Source: CAMLIZ01 sp036231905
Lineage (GTDB): Bacteria; Pseudomonadota; Gammaproteobacteria; Burkholderiales; Burkholderiaceae_C
DNA: 64,000 nucleotides
NCBI RefSeq assembly: GCF_036231905.1
Contig: NZ_JAZARE010000010.1
Span: 1 to 64,000, forward strand
Direction of reading: 5' to 3'
Positions 6,785-15,931 of this stretch are shown here, piece by piece (the stretch's first letter is position 1; each line of letters starts with the position of its first letter). The translations under genes and the position numbers were made by a program. The notes beneath the pieces were generated by a model that had not been told where the DNA came from, did no database searches, and saw only the letters and a list, made by a program, of their open reading frames with translations.

Positions 6785-9652
6785 TTACAGCGTTCGTGCC
6801 ACTTCCTTCACCTCGAAGAACTCGAGCTGGTCGCCCTGGGCGATGTCGTTGTAGTTCTTCAGCTTGATACCGCACTCGAAGCCTTCCTTGACTTCGCGCA
6901 CGTCGTCCTTCATCCGCTTGAGCGAATCGAGCTCGCCGGTGTAGATCACCACGTTCTCGCGCAGCAGGCGGAAGCGCGCATTGCGGCGCACCACACCCGC
7001 GGTGACCATGCAGCCCGCGACCGTGCCGATCTTGGAGGCCACGAACACGGTGCGGATCTCGGCCGAGCCGATGACTTCCTCGCGCTGCTCCGGTGCCAGC
7101 ATGCCCGACATGGCCGACTTGATCTCGTCCACCGCGTCGTAAATGATGTTGTAGTAGCGCAGGTCGACGCCGTTGTTCTCCGCCAGCTTGCGCGCGCCCG
7201 CATCGGCACGCACGTTGAAGCCCACGATCACCGCCTTGGAGGCGATGGCGAGGTTGACGTCGGACTCGCTGATGCCGCCCACCGCCGCGTGCACGATCTG
7301 CACCCGCACTTCCTCGGTGGAGAGCTTGAGCAGCGACTGCGCCAGCGCTTCCTGCGAACCCTGCACGTCGGCCTTGATGATCAAGGCCAGCGTCTGCGCC
7401 TCGCCCTGGCCCATGTTCTCGAACATGTTCTCCAGCTTGGCGGCCTGGCGCTTGTTGAGCGTGACCTCGCGGTACTTGCCCTGGCGGAAGGTGGCGATCT
7501 CGCGCGCACGGCGCTCGTCGGACAGCACCATGAACTCGTCGCCGGCGGCGGGCACTTCGGTCAGGCCCTGGATCTCCACCGGGATGGACGGGCCGGCTTC
7601 CTGGATCGGCTTGCCGTTCTCGTCCAGCATGGCGCGCACGCGGCCATAGCTCGAACCCGCCAGCACGACGTCGCCGCGCTTCAAGGTACCCGACTGCACC
7701 AGCACGGTGGCCACCGGGCCGCGGCCCTTGTCCAGCTGCGCTTCGATCACCAGGCCCTTGGCCGGCGCATCGATCTGCGACTTCAACTCCAGCACTTCCG
7801 CCTGCAGCAGCACCTGCTCCAGCAGGTCATCCACGCCCTGGCCGGTCTTGGCCGACACGTTGACGAACGGCGACTCGCCGCCGAAGTCTTCCGGCACCAC
7901 CTGCTCGGAGATCAGCTCGCTGCGCACACGCTCCAGGTTGGCATCCGGCTTGTCGATCTTGTTGATCGCCACGACGATGGGCACACCGGCCGCCTTCGCG
8001 TGGTGGATCGCTTCCTTGGTCTGCGGCATCACGCCGTCGTCCGCCGCCACCACCAGGATGACGATGTCCGTGGCCTTGGCGCCGCGAGCACGCATGGCGG
8101 TGAACGCCTCGTGGCCCGGGGTGTCCAGGAAGGTGATCATGCCGCGCGGCGTGTCCACGTGGTACGCGCCGATGTGCTGCGTGATGCCGCCGGCTTCGCC
8201 CGCGGCCACGCGGGCACGGCGGATGTAGTCCAGCAGCGAGGTCTTGCCGTGGTCCACGTGGCCCATGACGGTGACCACAGGCGCCCGCGGCATCGACTCG
8301 GACGTGCTTTCGGTCGTGTCCGATTCCTCGAGGAAGGCTTCCGGATCGTCCAGCTTGGCGGCAAACGCCTTGTGGCCCATTTCTTCGACCACGATCATCG
8401 CGGTCTCTTGATCGAGCTGCTGGTTGATGGTGACCATCTGGCCCAGCTTCATCAGCTGCTTGATCACCTCGCCGGCCTTCACCGACATCTTGTGCGCCAG
8501 GTCGGCCACGCTGATGGTTTCCGGCACGTGCACTTCCTGCACCTGCGGCTCGTTTGGCGCCACGAAACTGGACGGGCCACGATCGTCGCGCTCGCCTCGG
8601 CGGCCGCCACGCGGGGCGCGCCAGCCGGCACGGGCACCGCCCGCGGAATCGGTGCGGCCCTTGACCGCGGCGCGCTTTTTGGCGGCGTCGTCGGCCCAGC
8701 TGGAGGACAGCTTCTCGGACTTGACCGACTTCTTGTCGCCCGGCTTGGCGGCGCCCGGCGCGGTGGCGCCCGGTGCACCCGGCTTGGCCGTGGGCTTGTG
8801 GATCGTGCCCTTGATGGCTTCCTTGCTTGCTTCCGGCTTCACCTCTTCCGGCTTCTTCGCGACCATCACCTTCTTGGGCGCGTTCATCATCGCGCGGATG
8901 GCGGCAGCTTCGGCTTCGGCAGCCAGGCGGCGCTTGGACAGGTCGGCCAGGCGTTGCTTCTCGGCGGCTTCGGTGTCGGCGGCCTTCACCACGCGCAATG
9001 CGGGCTTGGGCGGCTCCACCGGCGCGGCGGGCGCAGGCGCGGGGGCAGCGGCTTCGACCGGAGCGCTCTTTTCGCTCTTCTTGGAAGCGGGGGGCGGCGC
9101 AGCGGCGGCCGCAGCCAGGCGCGCGGCTTCCGCAGCGGCGGCCTTTTCGGCCTCCTCGCGGCGGCGCGCTTCCTCGGCTTCGCGGGCGCGCTTTTCTTCT
9201 TCCTCGCGCAGGCGGCGCTTTTCCGCCAGTTCTTCTTCCTGGCGGCGCAGGGCCTCGGCCTGGGCCTTGGCTTCTTCCTCGCGGCGCTCGAGTTCGGCCG
9301 CTTCGGCGGCGTGATCGACCTGCGGCGCGGTTTCTTCCGCGGCCGGGGCGTCGTCACGCTTGACGAAGGTGCGCTTCTTGCGCACTTCCACCTGGATGGT
9401 GCGTGCCTTGCCGCTGGCGTCCGCCTGCTTGATCTCGCTGGTCGACTTGCGGGTCAGCGTGATCTTCTTGCGGTCGCCACCACCCGTGCCGTGTGCGGAG
9501 CGCAGGTAGTCGAGCAGGCGTTCCTTGTCCGACTCCGTCAAGGCGTCGTCGGTGGAACGCTTGCTGACGCCCGCGGACTGCAGTTGCTCGAGCAGGGTCG
9601 CCGCAGGGCGATTGAGCTCGGCGGCGAACTGGGCGACGGTGGTCACTGCCAT
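6785..9652 (-). CDS. infB: Translation initiation factor IF-2
   Basis: A 955-aa IF-2, the long form of Gram-negative bacteria. The start is the ATG at 9652 (MAVTTVAQFAAEL, the conserved IF2N domain); an upstream in-frame extension has no family support and the ATG is preceded by an AAGGAT ribosome site. After IF2N comes a long Ala/Glu/Lys/Arg-rich linker with coiled-coil character, then the GTPase domain with GHVDHGKT, DTPGH and NKID motifs, and the C-terminal domains that bind fMet-tRNA. It places initiator tRNA on the 30S subunit. It follows nusA by 58 bp. Confidence 0.97.
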   Translation of the reverse strand: MAVTTVAQFAAELNRPAATLLEQLQSAGVSKRSTDDALTESDKERLLDYLRSAHGTGGGDRKKITLTRKSTSEIKQADASGKARTIQVEVRKKRTFVKRDDAPAAEETAPQVDHAAEAAELERREEEAKAQAEALRRQEEELAEKRRLREEEEKRAREAEEARRREEAEKAAAAEAARLAAAAAAPPPASKKSEKSAPVEAAAPAPAPAAPVEPPKPALRVVKAADTEAAEKQRLADLSKRRLAAEAEAAAIRAMMNAPKKVMVAKKPEEVKPEASKEAIKGTIHKPTAKPGAPGATAPGAAKPGDKKSVKSEKLSSSWADDAAKKRAAVKGRTDSAGGARAGWRAPRGGRRGERDDRGPSSFVAPNEPQVQEVHVPETISVADLAHKMSVKAGEVIKQLMKLGQMVTINQQLDQETAMIVVEEMGHKAFAAKLDDPEAFLEESDTTESTSESMPRAPVVTVMGHVDHGKTSLLDYIRRARVAAGEAGGITQHIGAYHVDTPRGMITFLDTPGHEAFTAMRARGAKATDIVILVVAADDGVMPQTKEAIHHAKAAGVPIVVAINKIDKPDANLERVRSELISEQVVPEDFGGESPFVNVSAKTGQGVDDLLEQVLLQAEVLELKSQIDAPAKGLVIEAQLDKGRGPVATVLVQSGTLKRGDVVLAGSSYGRVRAMLDENGKPIQEAGPSIPVEIQGLTEVPAAGDEFMVLSDERRAREIATFRQGKYREVTLNKRQAAKLENMFENMGQGEAQTLALIIKADVQGSQEALAQSLLKLSTEEVRVQIVHAAVGGISESDVNLAIASKAVIVGFNVRADAGARKLAENNGVDLRYYNIIYDAVDEIKSAMSGMLAPEQREEVIGSAEIRTVFVASKIGTVAGCMVTAGVVRRNARFRLLRENVVIYTGELDSLKRMKDDVREVKEGFECGIKLKNYNDIAQGDQLEFFEVKEVARTL

Positions 9653-9710
9653 TGTTGAGATCCTTGCTTCCTGGCTTTCTGTGCTGCTACGCGGTGATGT
9701 GCGCGGCAGC

Positions 9711-11189
9711 TCAGGCGGTGAACCAATGTTCACGCGCCTTCATGATCAATGTCTTGGCCTGCGCGTCGTCCACGCCGGTCATCTCGGTGAGCTCGTCGAC
9801 CGCGAGGTCGGCCAGATCGTCCCGGGTGTGGATGCCACCGTCGGACAGCTTGGCGATCAGCTCCGGCGTCAGGCCGTCGAGATCACGCAGGTCCTGCGAG
9901 GTTTCGTCCACACGCTCTTCACGCGCGATTTCCATCGTGAGCAGCGCATCCTTGGCGCGGGTGCGCAGCTCGTTGACGGTGTCCTCGTCGAAGGCTTCGA
10001 TCTCGAGCATTTCCTGCATCGGGACGTAGGCCACCTCTTCCAGGCTGGTGAAGCCCTCGGCGATGAGGATGTCGGCCACTTCCTGGTCGACGTCCAGCTT
10101 CTCCACGAAGAGCTTGCGCACCGAATCGGACTCCTGCGCCTGCTTCTGCGCGGATTCCTCGGCGGTCATGATGTTGATGCGCCAGCCGGTGAGCTCCGAG
10201 GCCAGGCGCACGTTCTGGCCGCCGCGGCCGATGGCGATGGCGAGGTTTTCCTCGTCCACCACCACGTCCATCGCATGGCGCTCTTCGTCCACCACGATGG
10301 ATTGCACGTTGGCCGGGGCCAGCGCGCCGATCACAAATTGGGCCGGATCTTCCGACCACAAGACGATGTCGACACGCTCGCCGGCCAGTTCGTTGGTGAC
10401 CGCGTTGACACGCGAGCCGCGCACGCCGACGCAGGTGCCGATCGGGTCCACGCGCTTGTCGTGCGACACCACGGCGATCTTGGCGCGGCTGCCCGGATCA
10501 CGGGCGCAGCTCTTGATCTCCAGCAGGCCCTGCTCGATCTCGGGCACTTCCTGGGCGAACAGCTCGATCATGAACCCGGGCGCCGAGCGGCTGAGCATGA
10601 TCTGCGGGCCGCGCTGGGTGGGGTCAATGCCGGTGATGAAGGCACGCACCCGGTCGCTGGTGCGCAGGTTTTCCTTCGGGATCATCTCGCTGCGCTTCAG
10701 GCGCCCTTCGACGCGGCCCGATTCCACGATCAGGTCACCCTTGTCCAGGCGCTTGACGCTGCCGACGAAGATCTTCTCGCCGCGGGCGAGGAAGTCGTTG
10801 AGCAGCTGCTCGCGCTCGGCGTCGCGGATCTTCTGCAGGATGACCTGCTTGGCGGCCTGGGCGCCGATGCGACCGATGGGCACCGACTCGATCGGCTCTT
10901 CGATGTAGTCGTCCACCTCGATGTCCGGGATCTGCTCCAGTGCTTCGAAGTGCAGGATCTCCGCATCAGGGATTTGCAGGCCGGCCTCGTTGGGCACCAC
11001 GTGCCAGCGGCGGAAGGTTTCGTAGTCGCCGGTGTCGCGGTCGACCGTCACGCGGATGTCGACCTCACCGCCATGCAGCTTCTTGGTGGCCGATGCCAGG
11101 GCCGCTTCCACGGCGCCGAACACGACGTCGCGCTCGACGCTCTTCTCGCGCGAGATGGCGTCCACCAGCATCAACATTTCGCGGTTCAT
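9711..11189 (-). CDS. nusA: Transcription termination/antitermination factor NusA
   Basis: A 492-aa protein with the N-terminal RNA polymerase-binding domain (MNREMLMLVDAISREKSV), an S1 domain, two KH domains (the GVRGSRVNAVTNEL segment belongs to KH1), and two C-terminal acidic helix-hairpin-helix repeats, as in proteobacterial NusA. It modulates pausing, intrinsic termination and rRNA antitermination. Its ATG overlaps the rimP stop (ATGA). Because NusA influences hairpin terminators, the attenuator-like hairpin upstream of rimP could provide autoregulation; that is inference. Confidence 0.97.
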   Translation of the reverse strand: MNREMLMLVDAISREKSVERDVVFGAVEAALASATKKLHGGEVDIRVTVDRDTGDYETFRRWHVVPNEAGLQIPDAEILHFEALEQIPDIEVDDYIEEPIESVPIGRIGAQAAKQVILQKIRDAEREQLLNDFLARGEKIFVGSVKRLDKGDLIVESGRVEGRLKRSEMIPKENLRTSDRVRAFITGIDPTQRGPQIMLSRSAPGFMIELFAQEVPEIEQGLLEIKSCARDPGSRAKIAVVSHDKRVDPIGTCVGVRGSRVNAVTNELAGERVDIVLWSEDPAQFVIGALAPANVQSIVVDEERHAMDVVVDEENLAIAIGRGGQNVRLASELTGWRINIMTAEESAQKQAQESDSVRKLFVEKLDVDQEVADILIAEGFTSLEEVAYVPMQEMLEIEAFDEDTVNELRTRAKDALLTMEIAREERVDETSQDLRDLDGLTPELIAKLSDGGIHTRDDLADLAVDELTEMTGVDDAQAKTLIMKAREHWFTA

Positions 11190-11743
11190 TCTTTGTGACC
11201 TCCGTCAACAGTCTCGTCCGCGGTCGATGCCGCGGTTCCAACCTCGGCCGCCTGGCGGCCGCGGCGCCCCTTGAAATCCACGACCGGCACCAGCCGGGCT
11301 TCGCGAACTTCTTCGAGCGTGAAATCGAGGGCTTGATCCGCCTTGCCGTCGTTGAACTCCAGCCGCCAGCCGGATTCCGGCTGTGCCACCAGCAGGCCGC
11401 GAAACTTCTTGCGGCCCTGCAGCGGCATCTTCAGCGTCAGCTCCACCTCCGAGCCGGCAAAGCGCTCGTAGTCGCCCGCTTTCTTCAGCGGGCGGTCCAG
11501 CCCGGGAGACGACACTTCCAGGCGCTCGTAGGCGGCGTTTTCCACTTCGAGCACATACTGCAGCTGCCGAGTGACGGCTTCGCAGTCGTCCACCGTCACG
11601 AACTCGCTTTCCCCCGTGGGGTAGACGTGGCCCGGAACGCGATCAATGAACACCCGCAGCAGGCCACGCGCGCTGCGCTCCACCTCCACCAGCTCGTAAC
11701 CGAGCCCGGAGACGGTGCGTTCAACTGCGGTCTGCCAAGTCAT
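11186..11743 (-). CDS. rimP: Ribosome maturation factor RimP
   Basis: A 185-aa RimP (YhbC family) involved in 30S subunit maturation. The body shows GLRYELVEVE-like and YVLEVSSPGLDRPL-like family segments (here VSSPGLDRPLKKAGDYERF). The ATG at 11743 gives MTWQTAVERTVSGLGYELVE, matching family length. A TTG 39 bp upstream (11782) is rejected because it lies in the terminator-like structure. First gene of the nus operon. Confidence 0.93.
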   Translation of the reverse strand: MTWQTAVERTVSGLGYELVEVERSARGLLRVFIDRVPGHVYPTGESEFVTVDDCEAVTRQLQYVLEVENAAYERLEVSSPGLDRPLKKAGDYERFAGSEVELTLKMPLQGRKKFRGLLVAQPESGWRLEFNDGKADQALDFTLEEVREARLVPVVDFKGRRGRQAAEVGTAASTADETVDGGHKE

Positions 11744-11780
11744 TGAAGAAAGATTGCGGCTCGAAAAAAGGCGATCAAGC

Positions 11781-11810
11781 AAAAAAAATGGGCTGGATGA
11801 ATCCGCCCAT
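11781..11810 (-). terminator. Attenuator-like intrinsic terminator upstream of rimP
   Basis: On the minus strand ATGGGC-GGATTCATCC-A-GCCCAT folds into a stem with an inner GGAT/ATCC extension and a bulged A, followed directly by eight T residues. It lies downstream of the predicted nus-operon promoter and about 40 nt before the rimP start, with no gene between, so it can only act on the operon's own leader. Confidence 0.75.
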
Positions 11811-11832
11811 TCAGCTCTCTAGCGAAAAAAGG

Positions 11833-11861
11833 ATTGTACTCTGCAAGACCTATACCCGCAA
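11833..11861 (-). promoter_or_regulatory. Promoter of the rimP-nusA-infB operon
   Basis: On the minus strand a -35 TTGCGG (11856-11861) and a -10 TACAAT (11833-11838) are separated by exactly 17 bp. The predicted start near 11826 gives a leader of roughly 80 nt to rimP that includes the attenuator hairpin. Confidence 0.75.
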
Positions 11862-11865
11862 GTAG

Positions 11866-11894
11866 TTGGCAGTTCCGGCGCAGTACCGTGTGAA
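11866..11894 (+). promoter_or_regulatory. Possible fabI promoter
   Basis: TTGGCA (11866-11871) and a weak -10 TGTGAA (11889-11894) are 17 bp apart and back-to-back with the nus-operon promoter. The -10 is poor, so this is tentative. Confidence 0.35.
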
Positions 11895-11928
11895 AATCGC
11901 GGGCTTCGCTAAATCACCCGGAGACACC

Positions 11929-12723
11929 ATGGGTTTTCTCGCCGGCAAGCGGCTGCTGATCACGGGCCTGCTGAACAACCGCTCCATCGCCTACGGCATC
12001 GCCCGGGCCTGCCGCCGCGAAGGCGCCGAGCTGGCCTTCAGCTACATGGGCGAGCGCTTCAAGGACCGGATTGCCGAATTCGCCGCCGAGTTCGACTCCA
12101 CCCTCACCTTCGATTGCGACGTGGGCGACGACGCCCAGATCGAGCGCCTGTTCGCGCAGCTGGGCGAACACTGGCCGCAGTTCGACGGTTTCGTGCACTC
12201 GATCGGTTTCGCCCCGCGCGAGGCGATCGCCGGCGACTTCCTGGACGGGTTGTCGCGCGAAGGGTTCCGCATCGCGCACGACATCTCCGCCTACAGCTTC
12301 CCGGCGATGGCTAAGGCGGCCGCCGGGCGGCTGACGCCCAACGCCGCGCTGCTGACGCTGAGCTACCTGGGCGCGGAGCGTTTTGTTCCCGGCTACAACA
12401 CCATGGGGCTGGCCAAGGCCTCGCTGGAGGCCAGCGTGCGCTACCTGGCCGCCAGCCTGGGCGCCAAGGGCGTGCGGGTCAACGGCATCTCCGCCGGCCC
12501 GATCAAGACGCTGGCCGCCTCCGGCATCAAGGGCTTCGGCAAGATCCTGGACGTGGTGGCCTCCAACGCACCGCTGAAACGCAACGTCACGATCGAGGAC
12601 GTGGGCAATGTCGCCGCCTTCCTGCTGTCCGACCTGGCCGCCGGCGTCACCGCCGAGATCACGCATGTGGACTGCGGTTTCAGCCATGTGATGGGCGGCG
12701 TGACCGCAGCCGATACGCTCTAA
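11929..12723 (+). CDS. fabI: Enoyl-[acyl-carrier-protein] reductase FabI (NADH)
   Basis: A 264-aa short-chain dehydrogenase-fold enzyme performing the last reductive step of each fatty acid elongation cycle. The ATG at 11929 (MGFLAGKRLLITGLLNNRSI) follows a CGGAGA ribosome site by 4 nt. FabI markers are the GLLNNRSIAYGIA cofactor segment and a Lys-containing active site (NTMGLAKASLEASVRYLA) with the tyrosine of SYLGAERFVPGYN. The end HVDCGFSHVMGG is family-like. It is divergent from rimP and is followed by a strong terminator. Confidence 0.96.
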   Translation: MGFLAGKRLLITGLLNNRSIAYGIARACRREGAELAFSYMGERFKDRIAEFAAEFDSTLTFDCDVGDDAQIERLFAQLGEHWPQFDGFVHSIGFAPREAIAGDFLDGLSREGFRIAHDISAYSFPAMAKAAAGRLTPNAALLTLSYLGAERFVPGYNTMGLAKASLEASVRYLAASLGAKGVRVNGISAGPIKTLAASGIKGFGKILDVVASNAPLKRNVTIEDVGNVAAFLLSDLAAGVTAEITHVDCGFSHVMGGVTAADTL

Positions 12724-12744
12724 GCTCCGCCGCTTAGGCGCGAC

Positions 12745-12772
12745 AAAGGCGCCCCGCAAGGGGCGCCTTTTT
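12745..12772 (+). terminator. Intrinsic terminator after fabI
   Basis: AAAGGCGCCCC-GCAA-GGGGCGCCTTT is an 11-bp stem with a GNRA tetraloop followed by TT. It lies between the convergent fabI and pullulanase genes and has a short T-tract on the minus strand too, so it can probably stop both. Confidence 0.9.
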
Positions 12773-12808
12773 GCTTTCCGACGCGGCGCGCCTGTCGCGC
12801 CGCCGGGA

Positions 12809-15800
12809 TCACGGTTGCACGAACACCGCCGCGCTGCGGCCGGGCACTCTGAAGGCACCGGTGGCCGCGTTGTAACCGGCCGCCTTCACCACGGCATCGG
12901 CGCCCGCCGCCTGCACCGGGTGCAATTGCAGGCCCTGGCCCGCCAGCCCGGCCACGGTGTAGCTTTGCGCCACCGGCGCGGCGTTGATCACCACCACCGC
13001 GCGCCGGAACACCCCGTCGCCGCAGCTGCGGTCGCCCAGGCCCAGCTGCATCACGATCAGGCCGTCGGCCTGGTTCAGCGCGTCGGGGAAGCTGACGCAG
13101 CGCGCCACCTCGGCGGCGCTGCGCAGCCGGAACATGGCGCTGCTCTTGCGGATGCGCAGCAGGTCCTGCACTTGCGCAGCGGTGAGTGCGATGTCGGCCG
13201 CCGTGGGTACAACCGCCGGGTTGGACAGCACCGGCGCGATCAACCCCCAGTTGCCCTGGTTCTTTTCCGCCGACGGCAGGCCCATGGTGGAGATGAAGTT
13301 GCTGCTGCCGGTCCAGTCGATGCGGTTGAACCAGTCGCCGGCGTTGTAGCTGTCGCGGTCCAGGGCCTTGGAGCGCAGCAGTTCGTCGCCCGCGTGCAGG
13401 AAGGGCATGCCCTGCCCCAGCAGCACCGGCGCCAGCGCCACCACCTGGGCGCGGGCGCGCTCGGAGGACGTCGTCGCGCTCGGCAGCTTGTACTGCGCGA
13501 TGTCGTACAGCGTCTCGCCGTCGTGCACGCCCACGTAGTTGATCACCTCCTGCGGATCGGCCGTGTAGCCCAGCGGCTGGCCGTTCCACATGAGCGCGCC
13601 GCTGGTGCTGCCGGCCAGCGGAAAGTCCTTCAGGCCACCGGCCATGGCGGCGCGGATCGCCTGCTGTCGGTTGCGCAGGTCCTCGCGCTGCGCGTCAGTG
13701 CACACGGCGCCTGCCAACGCATTGCCATCAGTGCACAGGCCGCTGGCGAAGCCCTGGTTGCGCACCATCGCGTCGCCACTGTCGAACGGCCCGCCACCGC
13801 GCACCGCGTCGCGGATGCGGTCGTTGAAGCTGCCGATGCCGGTGCCGGCCAGGTTCGCCTGGGTCGCCTGCACGAAGAGCCGGTTGTCCTGCACCTCGCC
13901 GAAGTTCCAGCCCTCGCCATAGAAATAGACGCCGCGCTGCGCGCCGACGGCCGCATCCACCGCCGCCTTGGCGCGCTGCAGCGCCGCCTTGGGGATGTGG
14001 CCCATGATGTCGAAGCGGAAGCCATCCACGTGGTGGTCGCCCGCCCAGCGCACCAGTGTGTCGGTCATCAGTTTTTCCATCATCGCGAACTCGGTGGCCG
14101 TGTTGTCGCAGCAGGTGGAATGCTCGATGTCGCCGTCGCCATTGAGCCGGTAGTAGTAGCCGGGCACCACCTTGTCGAGGAAGTTGCCCGCCGTGTGGTT
14201 GTAGACCACGTCCATCACCACACGCAGGCCAGCACCGTGCAGGCCCTGCACCATCTGGCGGAACTGCAGCACGCGCTGGGCGGGGTCTGACGGATCGGTG
14301 GCATAGCTGCCCTCGGGCGCGCCGTAGTGCTTGGGGTCATAACCCCAGTTGAAACAATCGCTGTCCTTCGCGGCTGCGGCCGTGGCCTGCGGCACGGTGG
14401 AGGTGGGGTCGCTGTTGCTGATGGCCGGCGTGGTGCAGCCGCCTTCGTTCACGCTGGCGATGTCGAATACCGGCAGCAGGTGCACGTGCGTCAGGCCGGC
14501 CTGCGCCATGGCGGCCAGGTGCTGCATGCCAGCACTGCCGGCGTGGGAGAAGGCGGTGTACTTGCCACGGTCGACCGTGGGCACGGAGGCGTCGTTGGCC
14601 GAGAAGTCGCGCAGGTGCAGCTCATAGAACACCGCATCCTCGGGCGCTGGGAGGGCCGGCGCTGTGTCGCGATGCCAACCCGCGGGCTGCAGTGCGCGCG
14701 CGGACAGATCGGCGAGCACCGCCTGCTGGGCCGGCCCGCCCCACACATCCGCCGTCAAGGTGACGGCATAGGGATCGGTGACGCGGTTGGTGCGCAGCTG
14801 GCCACCGTCCTGTCGCGACCACACGGTGACGTCGAAGGCATAGGGCGCATTCACCAGGGATTTCGGCAGCTGCGTGCGCCACACGCCACTGGAGGGCTCG
14901 AACACCATGGGCACCGTGTAGCCGGCGATCACCACGCTCACCTGGCGTGCCGTCGGCGCCCAGAGCTTGAGCGTCGGCACGCCGCCATGGTTGAAGCTGG
15001 GGCCCAGCGTCTCCCGGCTGGCCGCCGCCGCGTACAGGTCGTCCAGCACGCCCTGCAACTGCACCTGGGTGGCGCGCACCGGTTGGGCGCCTTGCGTTTC
15101 CACCACCACAAGCTGGCCGCGCAGCAGCGCCTGCAGCGTGCCCCGGCCGATCGATGGCAGCGTGAGCGCAGTGGCTTGCGCCAGCTGCGGGAACTTCTCC
15201 GCCAGCCCGCCGATGCCACTGCTGGCTGCGAGCGGCAGGGAACCGTCGGCACCGGTCACGCCGTCCACTGCGCTGACCGCGATGCCGCCCTGCTGCGCGA
15301 AGTACAGCCGGTACTCGCTGGACGTGGCGGCGCCGGGCCACGCCAGCGTGCTGCGGTCCAGCCACAGCGCGCGCGCCTTGGCAATGGAGATGGCCGATGC
15401 GGCGGCCGCCGAGGGGTACACCGCGCACTCGTCCGCCTTGACGAACACCTCCTGCCCAGCCGTGAGGATGTCGGCGCTGAAGTCGAAGCCCAGGTCGCAG
15501 TCCGGCGCCTTCACGGTGTTGCTGCCGTCGGTGCCCTTGTTGACCAGGAAGCGCATCTGCGTCTGCGCGGTGTCGATCGCGATGTCGACATAGGCGCCCC
15601 AGCTGTCGCGTTCGGTGAAGCGGTATTTGTCGCCGCTGGGCCAGTCGGTGTAGAGCACTGCTGGGCCTTGCCAGGAATAGACGCCCCAACCGTCGTACAG
15701 CGCATCAGCGCGCTGGTAGTGCACGCGCACGGTGGCCGGCGCGATGGCAGCCGCCTTCACGGCCAGCGCATGCGCCGTGCCCTGCTGGGCCGTGGCGGTG

Positions 15801-15901
15801 GCCGTGGTGCCACCGTCACCCCCGCCGCCGCAGGCGGCGAGCAAGGCGGCGATCCAGGGCACCGAGGCGCGCAGCGCACGCCCCAGGTAAAAGCTGATCA
15901 T
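12809..15901 (-). CDS. pulA: Pullulanase-type alpha-1,6-glucosidase, lipoprotein, with CBM41-like N-terminus
   Basis: A 1030-aa GH13 debranching enzyme that cuts alpha-1,6 links of pullulan, starch or glycogen fragments. The N-terminus has a lipobox LAAC (Cys24) followed by a Gly-rich linker. Residues about 58-155 (VRVHYQRADALYDGWGVYSW) resemble the pullulanase CBM41 starch-binding domain; the N2 domain starts near ALWLDRSTLAWP (178), a CBM48-like domain near TLKLWAPTARQV (310), and the catalytic barrel shows YNHT, DGFRFDIMGH (nucleophile Asp631) and GEGWNFGE (Glu663). A GGAGACC ribosome site precedes the ATG. It follows the second pullulanase by 30 bp, so they are probably co-transcribed. 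Confidence 0.93.
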   Translation of the reverse strand: MISFYLGRALRASVPWIAALLAACGGGGDGGTTATATAQQGTAHALAVKAAAIAPATVRVHYQRADALYDGWGVYSWQGPAVLYTDWPSGDKYRFTERDSWGAYVDIAIDTAQTQMRFLVNKGTDGSNTVKAPDCDLGFDFSADILTAGQEVFVKADECAVYPSAAAASAISIAKARALWLDRSTLAWPGAATSSEYRLYFAQQGGIAVSAVDGVTGADGSLPLAASSGIGGLAEKFPQLAQATALTLPSIGRGTLQALLRGQLVVVETQGAQPVRATQVQLQGVLDDLYAAAASRETLGPSFNHGGVPTLKLWAPTARQVSVVIAGYTVPMVFEPSSGVWRTQLPKSLVNAPYAFDVTVWSRQDGGQLRTNRVTDPYAVTLTADVWGGPAQQAVLADLSARALQPAGWHRDTAPALPAPEDAVFYELHLRDFSANDASVPTVDRGKYTAFSHAGSAGMQHLAAMAQAGLTHVHLLPVFDIASVNEGGCTTPAISNSDPTSTVPQATAAAAKDSDCFNWGYDPKHYGAPEGSYATDPSDPAQRVLQFRQMVQGLHGAGLRVVMDVVYNHTAGNFLDKVVPGYYYRLNGDGDIEHSTCCDNTATEFAMMEKLMTDTLVRWAGDHHVDGFRFDIMGHIPKAALQRAKAAVDAAVGAQRGVYFYGEGWNFGEVQDNRLFVQATQANLAGTGIGSFNDRIRDAVRGGGPFDSGDAMVRNQGFASGLCTDGNALAGAVCTDAQREDLRNRQQAIRAAMAGGLKDFPLAGSTSGALMWNGQPLGYTADPQEVINYVGVHDGETLYDIAQYKLPSATTSSERARAQVVALAPVLLGQGMPFLHAGDELLRSKALDRDSYNAGDWFNRIDWTGSSNFISTMGLPSAEKNQGNWGLIAPVLSNPAVVPTAADIALTAAQVQDLLRIRKSSAMFRLRSAAEVARCVSFPDALNQADGLIVMQLGLGDRSCGDGVFRRAVVVINAAPVAQSYTVAGLAGQGLQLHPVQAAGADAVVKAAGYNAATGAFRVPGRSAAVFVQP

Positions 15902-15931
15902 GGTGGTCTCCGTTGGGTTGTCGTCGTCGAT

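Noticed and set aside
6602..9658. Very long open frame on the plus strand opposite infB
   Set aside because: It mirrors the infB coding strand, has His/Gly/Leu-rich low-complexity translation and no domain; long antisense frames are expected in DNA this GC-rich.
11744..11782. Upstream TTG start for rimP
   Set aside because: It would translate the terminator hairpin and T-tract; the ATG at 11743 fits the family.
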